Positions 23,342-31,097 of a stretch of 47,364 bases of DNA are shown here, one piece after another (positions within the stretch are counted from its first letter, which is position 1; the number at the start of each line of letters is the position of its first letter). The DNA comes from Acidovorax sp. (lineage in GTDB: Bacteria > Pseudomonadota > Gammaproteobacteria > Burkholderiales > Burkholderiaceae_C). Under the pieces are notes generated by a model. The model had not been told where the DNA came from and did not search any database. It worked only from the letters and a program-made list of their open reading frames with translations. The stretch is from positions 1 through 47,364 of the forward strand of contig JADMJR010000200.1 in NCBI GenBank assembly GCA_018780365.1. Direction: 5' to 3'. The translations under genes were made by a program, and so were the position numbers.

Positions 23342-24496
23342 ATGCGCCAGTTTCTCCCCCGCCTGCGAGCCTTGCCTCCCCTGATGATCAGCCTGGCCCT
23401 GGCGGGCTGTGCCAGCACCACCGGCCCCACCCACGCGCTGGGCTACTACTGGCAATCCCTGCGTGGGCACATGCAGCTGATGCATGCCGCCGAGCCCATC
23501 GACGACTGGGTGGCGCGCACCAACATCCCGCCCGCCCTGCGCGAGCGGCTGCAGCTGGCACAGCACGCCCGCGCCTTTGCCGTGGCCGAACTGGGCCTGC
23601 CCGACAACGCCAGCTACCGCCGCTATGCCGACCTCAAACGCCCCGCCGCCGTGTGGAATGTGGTGGCCGCGCCGCCGTACTCCCTCACGCTGCACACCTG
23701 GTGTTTTCCGGTCACGGGCTGCATTGGCTACCGGGGCTACTTCACCGAGGCCGCCGCGCAGGCCGAGGCGGCCGAGCTGGCCGCACAAGGCCTGGAGGTG
23801 GAGGTGTATGGCGTGCCCGCGTACTCCACGCTGGGCTACATGAACTGGGCGGGGGGCGACCCGCTGCTCTCCACCTTCATCGCCTGGCCCGAGGGCGACT
23901 TTGTGCGCCTGCTGTTCCACGAGCTGGCGCACCAGGTGGTGTATGCCAAGGACGACACCCTGTTCAACGAATCTTTCGCCACGGCGGTCGAGCGCATCGG
24001 CGTGGCGCAGTGGCTGGCCACGCAGTCCACCCCCGCCGCACGCGAGGCCTATGCCACCAGCGAGGCGCGGCGCAGCGCCTTCCGCACCCTGACCCGCGCC
24101 ACGCGCGCCCACCTGGCCGCCATTTATGAACAAAAAGAGGCCTCTGCGCGCGAGAGCAAAGGGTTAGAAGCTATCAAAAGTGAAGCAATGCAGCGTTTTC
24201 GGGCAGACTACGCCGCGCTGCGCGAGCGCTGGTTGCACCCGAAGGGCGGGGGCGCGCCCCAGGCCAGCACGGCCCAGGTGGCAGGCTACGACCGCTGGGT
24301 GGCCCAGGCCAACAACGCCAGCTTTGCCGCCCAGGCCGCCTACGACGAACTCGTGCCCGCATTCGAGGCCTTGTTCGAGCGCGAGGGCCGCGACTGGCCC
24401 CGGTTTTATGATGCCGTACGACAACTGACACAGCAGCCCCAGCCACAACGCCACGCGGCCTTGCGCGCACTGCGGCCTTCCCAGACAACGCCCTAA
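23342..24496 (+). CDS. Predicted lipoprotein zinc aminopeptidase (COG4324 type) with an in-frame repeat
   Basis: A 384-residue protein with a lipoprotein signal peptide ending in LALAGC (Cys at about residue 23), so probably anchored in the envelope. A zinc metallopeptidase site is visible, LLFHELAHQVVY (HExxH), followed by FNESFATAVE, whose glutamate probably completes the site. This matches the predicted aminopeptidase family. Residues 264-281 are encoded by a copy of the dispersed repeat at 24131-24184, read in frame, within a helical, charged part of the protein after the catalytic region; the rare TTA codon at residue 275 belongs to it. Twelve bases separate it from the PHA-associated gene. 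Substrate unknown. Confidence 0.85.
   Translation: MRQFLPRLRALPPLMISLALAGCASTTGPTHALGYYWQSLRGHMQLMHAAEPIDDWVARTNIPPALRERLQLAQHARAFAVAELGLPDNASYRRYADLKRPAAVWNVVAAPPYSLTLHTWCFPVTGCIGYRGYFTEAAAQAEAAELAAQGLEVEVYGVPAYSTLGYMNWAGGDPLLSTFIAWPEGDFVRLLFHELAHQVVYAKDDTLFNESFATAVERIGVAQWLATQSTPAAREAYATSEARRSAFRTLTRATRAHLAAIYEQKEASARESKGLEAIKSEAMQRFRADYAALRERWLHPKGGGAPQASTAQVAGYDRWVAQANNASFAAQAAYDELVPAFEALFEREGRDWPRFYDAVRQLTQQPQPQRHAALRALRPSQTTP
24131..24184 (-). repeat. Dispersed ATAGCT-N26-GGCC repeat inside the peptidase gene
   Basis: On the minus strand the block reads TTTTGATAGCT, 26 bases, then GGCCTCTTTTTG. It shares order, spacing and AT-rich flanks with the copies at 2311-2378 and 44790-44856. 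It is entirely within the open frame and adds about 18 residues (264-281) without a stop. It is on the opposite strand relative to the gene compared with the acyl-CoA dehydrogenase copy. Confidence 0.75.
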
Positions 24497-24507
24497 GGAG
24501 ACGACCC

Positions 24508-24915
24508 ATGCCCGACATCCACATCCACCGCGACCACCACCTGGGCTTCAAGGAAGCCCGCAAGGTCGCCTTCTCCTGGGCCGAAAAGGCCGAAGAAAAA
24601 TTCGACATGGAATGCACCTACGAAGAAGGCGAGAAGGAGGACCTGCTGACCTTCACCCGCTCGGGCGTCAAGGGCACGCTGCTGGTGGATGCCCACCAGT
24701 TCGAGATGAAGGCGCAGCTGGGTTTTCTGTTCGGCGCGTTCAAGGACCGCATCGAAGCCGAAATTGCCGAACAGCTCGACGCTCTGCTCAATGCGCCGCA
24801 CCCCGGCGCCAAGAAGCCCGCCACCGACAAGAAGAAACACGCGGCGGAGGCTGGGGCAGACAAGCCGACCACCAAAGCAGCGGCGAAACTCGCCCCCAAG
24901 GCCAGGAAGGCCTAG
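24508..24915 (+). CDS. Polyhydroxyalkanoic acid system family protein
   Basis: A 135-residue protein of the small family found with polyhydroxyalkanoate granules. The N-terminal 90 residues (IHIHRDHHLGFKEARKVAFSWAEKAEEKF, then FTRSGVKGTLLVDAHQFEMKAQLGFLFGAFKDRIEAEI) are the conserved domain. From about residue 92 the tail is Lys/Ala/Pro-rich (KKPATDKKKHAAEAGADKP), like a histone-H1-type or PhaF-like nucleic-acid-binding tail. It follows the peptidase gene by 11 bases with its own AAGGAG-type ribosome binding site. A granule-associated role is inferred from the family. Confidence 0.85.
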   Translation: MPDIHIHRDHHLGFKEARKVAFSWAEKAEEKFDMECTYEEGEKEDLLTFTRSGVKGTLLVDAHQFEMKAQLGFLFGAFKDRIEAEIAEQLDALLNAPHPGAKKPATDKKKHAAEAGADKPTTKAAAKLAPKARKA

Positions 24916-24932
24916 CCGCCGGGGCCTTGACC

Positions 24933-25643
24933 ATGACATCCACTGCCACTGCCACGGGCACTGCCGCCCACAGCCCGGCGTTCGACACCCTCGCCACACT
25001 GCTCCACACCCGCTACAGCTGCCGCGCCTTTCTGCCCGAACCCCTGCCACGCGCGACCATCGAGCGCATCCTGGCCACCGCGCAGCGCACGGCCTCGTGG
25101 TGCAACGCGCAGCCCTGGCAGCTCACCCTTGCCAGTGGCGCCACGCTGGATCGCCTGCGCAGCGCACTGCAGTCGCACATGGCCACAGCCGCCCCTGCGC
25201 CCGACCTGCCCTGGCCCCGCGAATACCGGGGCGTGTACCAGGAGCGGCGGCGCGAATGTGGCTGGGGCCTGTACGAAGCCCTGGGCATTGCCAAGGGCGA
25301 CCGCGAGGCCTCGGCGCAACAGGCGGCACAGAACTTCACGATGTTCGGCGCACCGCATGTGGCCATCGTCACCAGCGATGAGGCGCTGGGCGTCTATGGT
25401 GCGGTGGACTGCGGCGCCTACGTGAGCAACTTCATGCTGGCCGCGCACAGCCTGGGCGTGGGCTCCATCGCGCAGGCTGCGCTCGCGTCTTACCCCGGCG
25501 TGCTGCGCGAGGTGCTGGGCATTGGCGAAGACCGCACGATCGTCTGCGGCATCTCGTTGGGCATGGCGGACCCGGCCCACCCGGCCAACCATTTCCGCAC
25601 CACACGCGCCGATCCGGCGAGCAATGTGGTGTGGCGGGACTGA
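24933..25643 (+). CDS. Nitroreductase family flavoprotein
   Basis: A 236-residue FMN-dependent nitroreductase-fold enzyme from ATG 24933. Diagnostic segments are RYSCRAFLPEPLPRATIERILATAQRTASWCNAQPW (FMN-binding N-terminus) and AVDCGAYVSNFMLAAHSLGVGSIAQAALASYP, with CGISLGMADPAHPAN near the end. It reduces quinones, nitroaromatics or an unidentified oxidised metabolite using NAD(P)H. It is 17 bases after the PHA-associated gene and converges on the ornithine cyclodeaminase-like gene with an 11-base gap. Confidence 0.9.
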   Translation: MTSTATATGTAAHSPAFDTLATLLHTRYSCRAFLPEPLPRATIERILATAQRTASWCNAQPWQLTLASGATLDRLRSALQSHMATAAPAPDLPWPREYRGVYQERRRECGWGLYEALGIAKGDREASAQQAAQNFTMFGAPHVAIVTSDEALGVYGAVDCGAYVSNFMLAAHSLGVGSIAQAALASYPGVLREVLGIGEDRTIVCGISLGMADPAHPANHFRTTRADPASNVVWRD

Positions 25644-25654
25644 CCGTACAGGAA

Positions 25655-26716
25655 TCAGGCCGCCGCGCGCAACAGAGGGCTGCGCGTGCGCAGCACCCCG
25701 AACAGGTCCTTGGGGTCTGACAGTTCGGGAATCAGTTCCATGGGCTGGCCCATGCCCATCTCCACGGCCGTGTCACGCAAGAACCGCAGCGCAGAAAAGT
25801 CCTCCAGCGCAAAGCCCACGGAATCGAATACCGTCACCGCCGCCTCACTGGCCCGGCCGGCACGCTGGCCCGCCAGTACCTCCCACAATTCGGTCACGGC
25901 AAAGTCGGCCGGCAGTTGCTGGATGTCGCCTTCGATGCGCGTCTGCGGCGCGTATTCGACAAACACCTGCGCCTGGCGCAACACATCGGCATGCAGCTCC
26001 GTCTTGCCAGGGCAATCGCCCCCCACCGCGTTGATGTGCATGCCCGGTGCCAGCATGTCGGGCGTGAGGATGGTGGCATTGGTCTTGTCCGCCGTCACCG
26101 TGGTCACGATGTCGGCGCCGCGCACGGCCTCGGCCGTGCTGGTGCAGACCATGGTGCGCAGGCCCATGCCTTGCAGGTTGGCCTGCAGCTTGGCGGTGGC
26201 GGCCGGGTCGGTGTCGAACAGCCGCAGGGTGTCGATGCCCAGCAGGTGGTGGAAGGCCAGCGCCTGGAACTCGCTTTGGGCGCCGTTGCCGATCAGCGCC
26301 ATGGTGCGTGCGCCGGGGCGCGCCAGGGCGCGGGCGGCCACGGCCGACATGGCGGCGGTGCGCAGGGCGGTGGTGAGGGTGAGTTCGCTCAGCAGCAGCG
26401 GCGCGCCCGTGGCCACATCGGCCAGCACACCAAACGCCATCACCGTGGACAAGCCCCAGCGCGTGTTCTTGGGGTGGCCGTTGACGTACTTGAACGCATA
26501 GGTCTGGTCGTCGGCAATGGGCATCAGCTCGATCACGCCGTCGCGCGAATGGCTGGCCACACGCGCCGATTTGTCGAAGGCGTTCCAGCGCAGGTAGTCG
26601 GCATGCAGGTAGTCGGCCATGCCGCGCAGGCAGGCCTCGACGCCCTTGCGTTGCACCAATGCGACGACATCGGGCGCACTGAGGTAGAGGGTGGAAAAGT
26701 GATTTTTGGAAGGCAT
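25655..26716 (-). CDS. Ornithine cyclodeaminase/mu-crystallin family protein
   Basis: A 353-residue NAD(P)-dependent enzyme from ATG 26716; the upstream open frame to 26839 has no family similarity. Family marks are the substrate-binding FKYVNGHPKNTRWGLSTVMAF, the Rossmann region MALIGNGAQSEFQALAFHHLLGI, DIVTTVTADKT and GMHINAVGGDCPGKTEL. Ornithine cyclodeaminase turns ornithine into proline and ammonia; ketimine reductases and other imino-acid enzymes share the family. The length and the GDCPGKTEL motif fit the ornithine branch, without proof. It is divergent from HMG-CoA lyase, the 212-base intergenic region containing a strong hairpin. Confidence 0.85.
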   Translation of the reverse strand: MPSKNHFSTLYLSAPDVVALVQRKGVEACLRGMADYLHADYLRWNAFDKSARVASHSRDGVIELMPIADDQTYAFKYVNGHPKNTRWGLSTVMAFGVLADVATGAPLLLSELTLTTALRTAAMSAVAARALARPGARTMALIGNGAQSEFQALAFHHLLGIDTLRLFDTDPAATAKLQANLQGMGLRTMVCTSTAEAVRGADIVTTVTADKTNATILTPDMLAPGMHINAVGGDCPGKTELHADVLRQAQVFVEYAPQTRIEGDIQQLPADFAVTELWEVLAGQRAGRASEAAVTVFDSVGFALEDFSALRFLRDTAVEMGMGQPMELIPELSDPKDLFGVLRTRSPLLRAAA

Positions 26717-26847
26717 GGTGCTTGTCTCCGGGTGGGATAGAAGCAGTGTCCTGGAGCGTCGCAGCAAAAGGAATCGCCCAAACTGCCGCATATTGCAGGC
26801 CGGTTTGCCGGTATGGCAGGGGAATTTGCCACTTTGCACAATAGCCG

Positions 26848-26874
26848 GCGCCCACGCCCTGGTGGCGTGGGCGC
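26848..26874. other. Perfect 11-bp hairpin between divergent genes
   Basis: GCGCCCACGCC (26848-26858) and GGCGTGGGCGC (26864-26874) are exact reverse complements around the loop CTGGT. It lies 54 bases before the HMG-CoA lyase ATG and 131 bases before the ornithine cyclodeaminase-like start. No T-tract follows, and genes diverge here, so it is not an obvious terminator; a 5' untranslated structure or a protein-binding dyad are possible. Confidence 0.6.
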
Positions 26875-26928
26875 GCTATCCTCCCCCTACCGGGCGCAAT
26901 CTATGCCCTTCCGACAACATTCCGCACC

Positions 26929-27861
26929 ATGACGCCTTCGGACATCCTCATCAGCGAAGTCGGTCCACGCGACGGCCTGCAGTCCGTGAAGGCCACCATG
27001 CCCACGGCCGACAAGCTGCGCTGGATTGATGCGCTGGTGGCGGCCGGCCTGCGCGAGATCGAAGTCGGCTCGTTCGTCCCGGCGCGCCTGCTGCCCCAGA
27101 TGGCCGATGTGACCGAGGTGGTGCGCCACGCGCTGACCCACCCCGGCGTCACCGTGATGGCGCTGGCGCCCAACCTGCGCGGCGCCGAGGCGGCCCTGGC
27201 GGCGGGTGTGCACAAGGTCACGCTGCCGGTGTCGGCCAGCGCCGCCCATTCGCTGGCCAATGTGCGCAAGACGCGCGAGGCCATGGTCGAGGAAGTGCGC
27301 GCCGTGGCCCGGCTGCGCGATACACAGGCACCCGGCATGCTGGTGGAGGTGGGGTTGTCCACGGCTTTTGGCTGCACCCTGCAGGGCGAGGTGCCCGAGG
27401 ACGACGTGATCTGGCTTGCCGCCCTGTGCGCCGAGGCCGGGGCCGACGAGGTGGGCCTGTCCGACACCACCGGCATGGCCAACCCGGCCCAGGTGCGCCG
27501 CCTCTTCACGCGCCTGCGCGCCGAGCTGGGCACCCGGGCCGGGGCGGCCCACATGCACAACACGCGGGGCCTGGGCTTGGCCAATTGCCTGGCGGCCTAC
27601 GACGTGGGGGTGCGCACGTTCGATGCATCGCTGGGCGGCCTGGGCGGTTGCCCCTATGCGCCGGGCGCATCGGGCAACGTGGTGACAGAAGACCTGGTGT
27701 TCATGTTCGAGGCCATGGGCATTAGCACGGGCGTCGACCTGGAGCGCCTTATGGCCGCACGTGCGCCGCTGCAGGCGGGGCTGCCGGGCGAGCCGATCTA
27801 TGGCATGACGCCAGAGGCGGGGTTGCCCAAAGGGTGGAAGCCCTGTGCAGTGCGCGGTTGA
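26929..27861 (+). CDS. Hydroxymethylglutaryl-CoA lyase
   Basis: A 310-residue TIM-barrel enzyme that splits 3-hydroxy-3-methylglutaryl-CoA into acetoacetate and acetyl-CoA, the last step of leucine breakdown. The opening SEVGPRDGLQ carries the catalytic Arg-Asp; VGLSDTTGMANPAQV and AAHMHNTRGLGLAN (metal-binding HMHN) follow, then GGLGGCPYAPGASGNV with the conserved flexible-loop cysteine. No other leucine-pathway genes adjoin. The gene is followed by a strong bidirectional terminator at 27881-27909. Confidence 0.93.
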   Translation: MTPSDILISEVGPRDGLQSVKATMPTADKLRWIDALVAAGLREIEVGSFVPARLLPQMADVTEVVRHALTHPGVTVMALAPNLRGAEAALAAGVHKVTLPVSASAAHSLANVRKTREAMVEEVRAVARLRDTQAPGMLVEVGLSTAFGCTLQGEVPEDDVIWLAALCAEAGADEVGLSDTTGMANPAQVRRLFTRLRAELGTRAGAAHMHNTRGLGLANCLAAYDVGVRTFDASLGGLGGCPYAPGASGNVVTEDLVFMFEAMGISTGVDLERLMAARAPLQAGLPGEPIYGMTPEAGLPKGWKPCAVRG

Positions 27862-27880
27862 AGCGGCCGCCCTGGAATGC

Positions 27881-27909
27881 AAAAAAGGCGACCTCAGTCG
27901 CCTTTTTTT
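27881..27909. terminator. Bidirectional intrinsic terminator
   Basis: AAAAAAGGCGAC and GTCGCCTTTTTT form a 12-bp stem around CTCA, with a T-run in both directions. It separates the convergent HMG-CoA lyase and acyl-CoA-binding protein genes. This is the clearest intrinsic terminator in the window. Confidence 0.93.
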
Positions 27910-27943
27910 GCTCTTTCTGGCTCGGCAGCCAGGCGCGTGGATG

Positions 27944-28198
27944 TCAGCTCAGCGAGGTGATCAGGTCGATGTACTGCTGCTTGGCGGCATCGGCCTCGGT
28001 GCCCTTGAGGTTGTTCCAGGCGTCCCACTTGGCACGGCCCACCATGTCGGTGAAGCTGGGCTTCTTCTCGGCGTTGTCGCCAGTCGTGGCCTGCTTGTAC
28101 AGCGCGTAGATCTTGAGCAGCGTGGCGTTGTCGGGGCGCTCGCTGAGGTTCTTGGAATTGGCCACAGCGGCTTCGAAGGTGGCGGTCAGGTCGGCCAT
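27944..28198 (-). CDS. Acyl-CoA-binding protein
   Basis: An 84-residue ACBP, a four-helix cytosolic protein that binds long-chain acyl-CoA. Conserved segments are LLKIYALYKQATTGDN (Tyr and Lys that contact the CoA) and KWDAWNNLKGTEADAAKQQYIDLI. ACBPs are typical of eukaryotes and are found in a limited set of bacteria. The start has AAGGAG seven bases upstream; farther upstream the mRNA leader is a polypyrimidine tract (28212-28251). It is divergent from a wax ester synthase/DGAT gene, which uses acyl-CoA, suggesting that ACBP supplies or buffers its substrate. Confidence 0.95.
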   Translation of the reverse strand: MADLTATFEAAVANSKNLSERPDNATLLKIYALYKQATTGDNAEKKPSFTDMVGRAKWDAWNNLKGTEADAAKQQYIDLITSLS

Positions 28199-28357
28199 GT
28201 CGGTGCTCCTTGGATGGAAAGCGAAAGAAAGAAGGGGGAGGGAAAGAACGGTGTTGGCAAGGGATTGCTGCGTTGTATCTTACGGGCTGCGCGCCGCGCC
28301 AAGCGGTGCCATCCATAGAGGCAAGCCTCCAAAACAAACACAACAGGTGTACATCTG

Positions 28358-30016
28358 ATGGTGACCCGCATTTCAGCCCCCAACGCCACCGCCCCCGAAG
28401 GCGCAGCCCCCACCTTGCGCAAGGTGCGCGCCCAGGCCCCCGATGTGGCCCGCCGCGCCGCCCAGGCCTTGCCCCCGGCCGCCCGCAAGGCCGCCACCGT
28501 GGTGCAAAAGAACGTACGCCGTGCCGCCACCGGCATGCTGGGCCTGTCGGGCGAGCGCATGAGCAAGGTCGATACCGCCTGGCTGCGCATGGACTCGCAC
28601 AGCAACCTGATGATGATCAACGGGGTGTGGACGCTGTCGCCCGGCATCGGCTGGGACGCGCTGTGCGAACGCGTGCAGCAGCGCCTGCTGCAGTACCCGC
28701 GCTTTCGCCAGCGTGTGGTGGAAGACGCCGCGGGCGCCACCTGGGTGGAAGACCGCCACTTCGACATCGCCGCGCATGTGCTGCGCGAAAAGCTGCCGCG
28801 CCCCCAAGGTGCGGGCAAAGGCCACAGCATGCAGCGCGCACTGCAAGACCGTGTGGGCGAGCTCGCCATGCAGCCGCTGGATGCGCGCCGCCCCCTGTGG
28901 CAGATGCACCTGATCGAAGACTTTGTGGGCGATGACGGCCAGCCGGGCAGCGCGCTCATCGTACGCATCCACCACTGCATTGCCGACGGCATTGCGCTGA
29001 TCTCGGTGACCATGTCGCTGGTCGATGGCGGCTCGGAGCCGCCCAAACGCAAACCCCGTGCAGACAAAGAGGCCGCCACGGCCGAGGACTGGATTGCCGA
29101 CGCGCTCATCAAGCCCTTTACCGGCCTCACCGTGAAGGCGCTGGACCTGGCGGGCGACAGCGCGGCCAAGTCGCTGCAGATGCTGGGCGACCCCGAAAAA
29201 GCCATGCACAACGGTTTGGCAGGCACGGTGGACATGGCCCGCGTGGCCTACCAGCTGGTCAGCGATGCGGCTGCATTGGCGCTGATGCCCGACGACTCGC
29301 CCACGCGCCTCAAGGGCCAGCCCGGCAGCGCCAAGCGTGTGGCCTGGTGCCCGCCGATTCCGCTCGAAGAGGTTAAGGCCATCGGCAAGGCACTCAACTG
29401 CTCCATCAACGATGTGCTGCTGTCCTGTGTGGCGGGCGCCATCGGCGGCTATCTGCGCAGCCAGGGCGACGACCCCACGGGCCAGGAGATCCGCGCCATG
29501 ATCCCTGTCAACCTGCGCCCCATGGAAGAGGCCTGGAAACTGGGCAACCGCTTTGGACTGGTGCCGCTGGTGCTGCCGATTGGCGTCGCCAACCCGGTGG
29601 AGCGCGTGTACGAGGTGCGCCGGCGCATGAATGCCCTGAAGGGCAGCACCCAGCCCATCCTGGCGTTTGCCATGCTGGCCGTGGCGGGCCTGATGATCAA
29701 GCCCGCGCAGGACGCGCTGCTCAACCTGTTTGGCCGCAAGACCACGGCGGTGATGACCAATGTGCCCGGCCCCAAGGAGCAGCTCACGCTGTGCGGCGCG
29801 CGCGTCACGCAGTGCATGTTCTGGGTGCCACAGTCGGGCGACATCGGCCTGGGGGTCTCCATCCTGAGCTATGGTGGCGGCGTGCAGTTTGGCGTGATCA
29901 CCGACACCACGCTGTGCCCCGAGCCACAGCGCATCATCGACGCCTTTGCGCCCGAGTTCGACCAGCTTTCGCTGCTCACGCTGATGCTGCCCTGGGGCCA
30001 CACAGACGCGGCGTAG
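28358..30016 (+). CDS. Wax ester synthase/diacylglycerol acyltransferase (WS/DGAT)
   Basis: A 552-residue acyltransferase that joins acyl-CoA to fatty alcohol or diacylglycerol to make storage lipid. The catalytic HHxxxDG motif is HHCIADG (His205, His206, Asp210). SINDVLLSCVAGAIGGYL and NVPGPKEQL are the other family motifs. The usual family start corresponds to MSKVDTAWLRMDS at residue 68; the preceding 67 residues are Ala/Pro/Lys/Arg-rich, an extension possibly for lipid-body or membrane association, or the product of an upstream start (in-frame ATG at 28559 is the alternative). It is divergent from the acyl-CoA-binding protein gene. TAG versus wax ester as product cannot be told. Confidence 0.92.
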   Translation: MVTRISAPNATAPEGAAPTLRKVRAQAPDVARRAAQALPPAARKAATVVQKNVRRAATGMLGLSGERMSKVDTAWLRMDSHSNLMMINGVWTLSPGIGWDALCERVQQRLLQYPRFRQRVVEDAAGATWVEDRHFDIAAHVLREKLPRPQGAGKGHSMQRALQDRVGELAMQPLDARRPLWQMHLIEDFVGDDGQPGSALIVRIHHCIADGIALISVTMSLVDGGSEPPKRKPRADKEAATAEDWIADALIKPFTGLTVKALDLAGDSAAKSLQMLGDPEKAMHNGLAGTVDMARVAYQLVSDAAALALMPDDSPTRLKGQPGSAKRVAWCPPIPLEEVKAIGKALNCSINDVLLSCVAGAIGGYLRSQGDDPTGQEIRAMIPVNLRPMEEAWKLGNRFGLVPLVLPIGVANPVERVYEVRRRMNALKGSTQPILAFAMLAVAGLMIKPAQDALLNLFGRKTTAVMTNVPGPKEQLTLCGARVTQCMFWVPQSGDIGLGVSILSYGGGVQFGVITDTTLCPEPQRIIDAFAPEFDQLSLLTLMLPWGHTDAA

Positions 30017-30059
30017 AGCGGCCGCTGAGTGGGGCTGCCAAAAACATCAAAACTGCAGC

Positions 30060-30989
30060 CTATGGCGTGGTGTGCCCCGCAGTCGGCGCCTCGACCGACT
30101 GGGCCACCGCATCCCACAGGGCCTCTGCCGCGCGCCCCAGTTGCGCATGGGCTCGGTAGACCCGGATTTCAAGGTCCACATTCCAGGTGGTGGCCGCTGC
30201 GGCCACCAGCCTGCCCGCCGCCAGGTCCGCGTCAATCAGGCTGCGGGGCAGCCAGGCAATACCCCGCCCTTCGAGCGCCATGGTCCGCAACACTGACGCC
30301 AGGTGGGCCGTGAAAACCGTGTGTGTGCGGGGCCCCTTCAGTGCACCGTCGATGGTTTTGTGCAGGATATTGCCCAGCCCGGATTCCACGCTGTAGGCCA
30401 ATAGCGGCGCTGCCGCCCTGGAATGCTCCAACCGGTGAAGGGCCTGGCTATCAGGCCCTGCAACGGAAACGGGGAGCAGGACATCGGTCCCCACACACAG
30501 AGACGGGTAGCCCTGCACCTGCAGTGGCCCGGGCACCTGGGCGTGCGCATGGCACAGCACGAACTGCACCTTGCTCTGGGCCAGCAGCGCCTCGCACCGG
30601 TGCAGCATGTCGGACTCCAGCTGCAGCGTGCCCGCCATGGTGTGCGCTTCAAAACTGCGCAGCCAACCCGGCATGAAGGTGAGCGACAGGGCATGTGTCG
30701 CGGCAAACCGCAGGCTCTGAGAGTTCGCTTCGGCCACGGCACGCGCCGCGCCGGGCAGGCGTGCTACCTCGGCGAGCAGCTCGGGCGCCACCCCCTGAAA
30801 CCACTGACCTGCCTCCGTGAGCCGGACCGGCTGTGTGCTGCGGTCAAACAGCTCGGCGCCCAGCCACTCCTCCAGCGCCCGCACACGGCGACCAAACGCG
30901 GGCTGCGTCATGTGGCGATCTTCCGCCGCGCGCGAGAAGTTTCCGACGGCGGCCAACACCAGGAAATCTTCGAGCCAGGAGATGTGCAT
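30060..30989 (-). CDS. LysR-family transcriptional regulator
   Basis: A 309-residue LysR protein from ATG 30989. The N-terminal winged helix (WLEDFLVLAAVGNFSRAAEDRHMTQPAFGRRVRALEEWLG) is followed by a periplasmic-binding-like effector domain. It is divergent from the D-tartrate dehydratase gene with 108 bases between starts, the standard LysR arrangement, so it probably activates tarD and the downstream TctC gene in response to tartrate. It converges on the WS/DGAT gene (43-base gap). Confidence 0.92.
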   Translation of the reverse strand: MHISWLEDFLVLAAVGNFSRAAEDRHMTQPAFGRRVRALEEWLGAELFDRSTQPVRLTEAGQWFQGVAPELLAEVARLPGAARAVAEANSQSLRFAATHALSLTFMPGWLRSFEAHTMAGTLQLESDMLHRCEALLAQSKVQFVLCHAHAQVPGPLQVQGYPSLCVGTDVLLPVSVAGPDSQALHRLEHSRAAAPLLAYSVESGLGNILHKTIDGALKGPRTHTVFTAHLASVLRTMALEGRGIAWLPRSLIDADLAAGRLVAAAATTWNVDLEIRVYRAHAQLGRAAEALWDAVAQSVEAPTAGHTTP

Positions 30990-31097
30990 AGCCGGTGCCT
31001 TGAAAGCATTGAAGAGAAGAAAAACGGCATTGGTCAAACGCTGCGCGGCTGCGGATCATACCCATCCCAACATTCGTTTCGACACCCGGAGCACCGC

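Noticed and set aside
30033-30060. GGCTGC/GCAGCC stem between the convergent WS/DGAT and LysR genes
   Set aside because: Six base pairs around a 16-base loop with no T-run is too weak to call a terminator.
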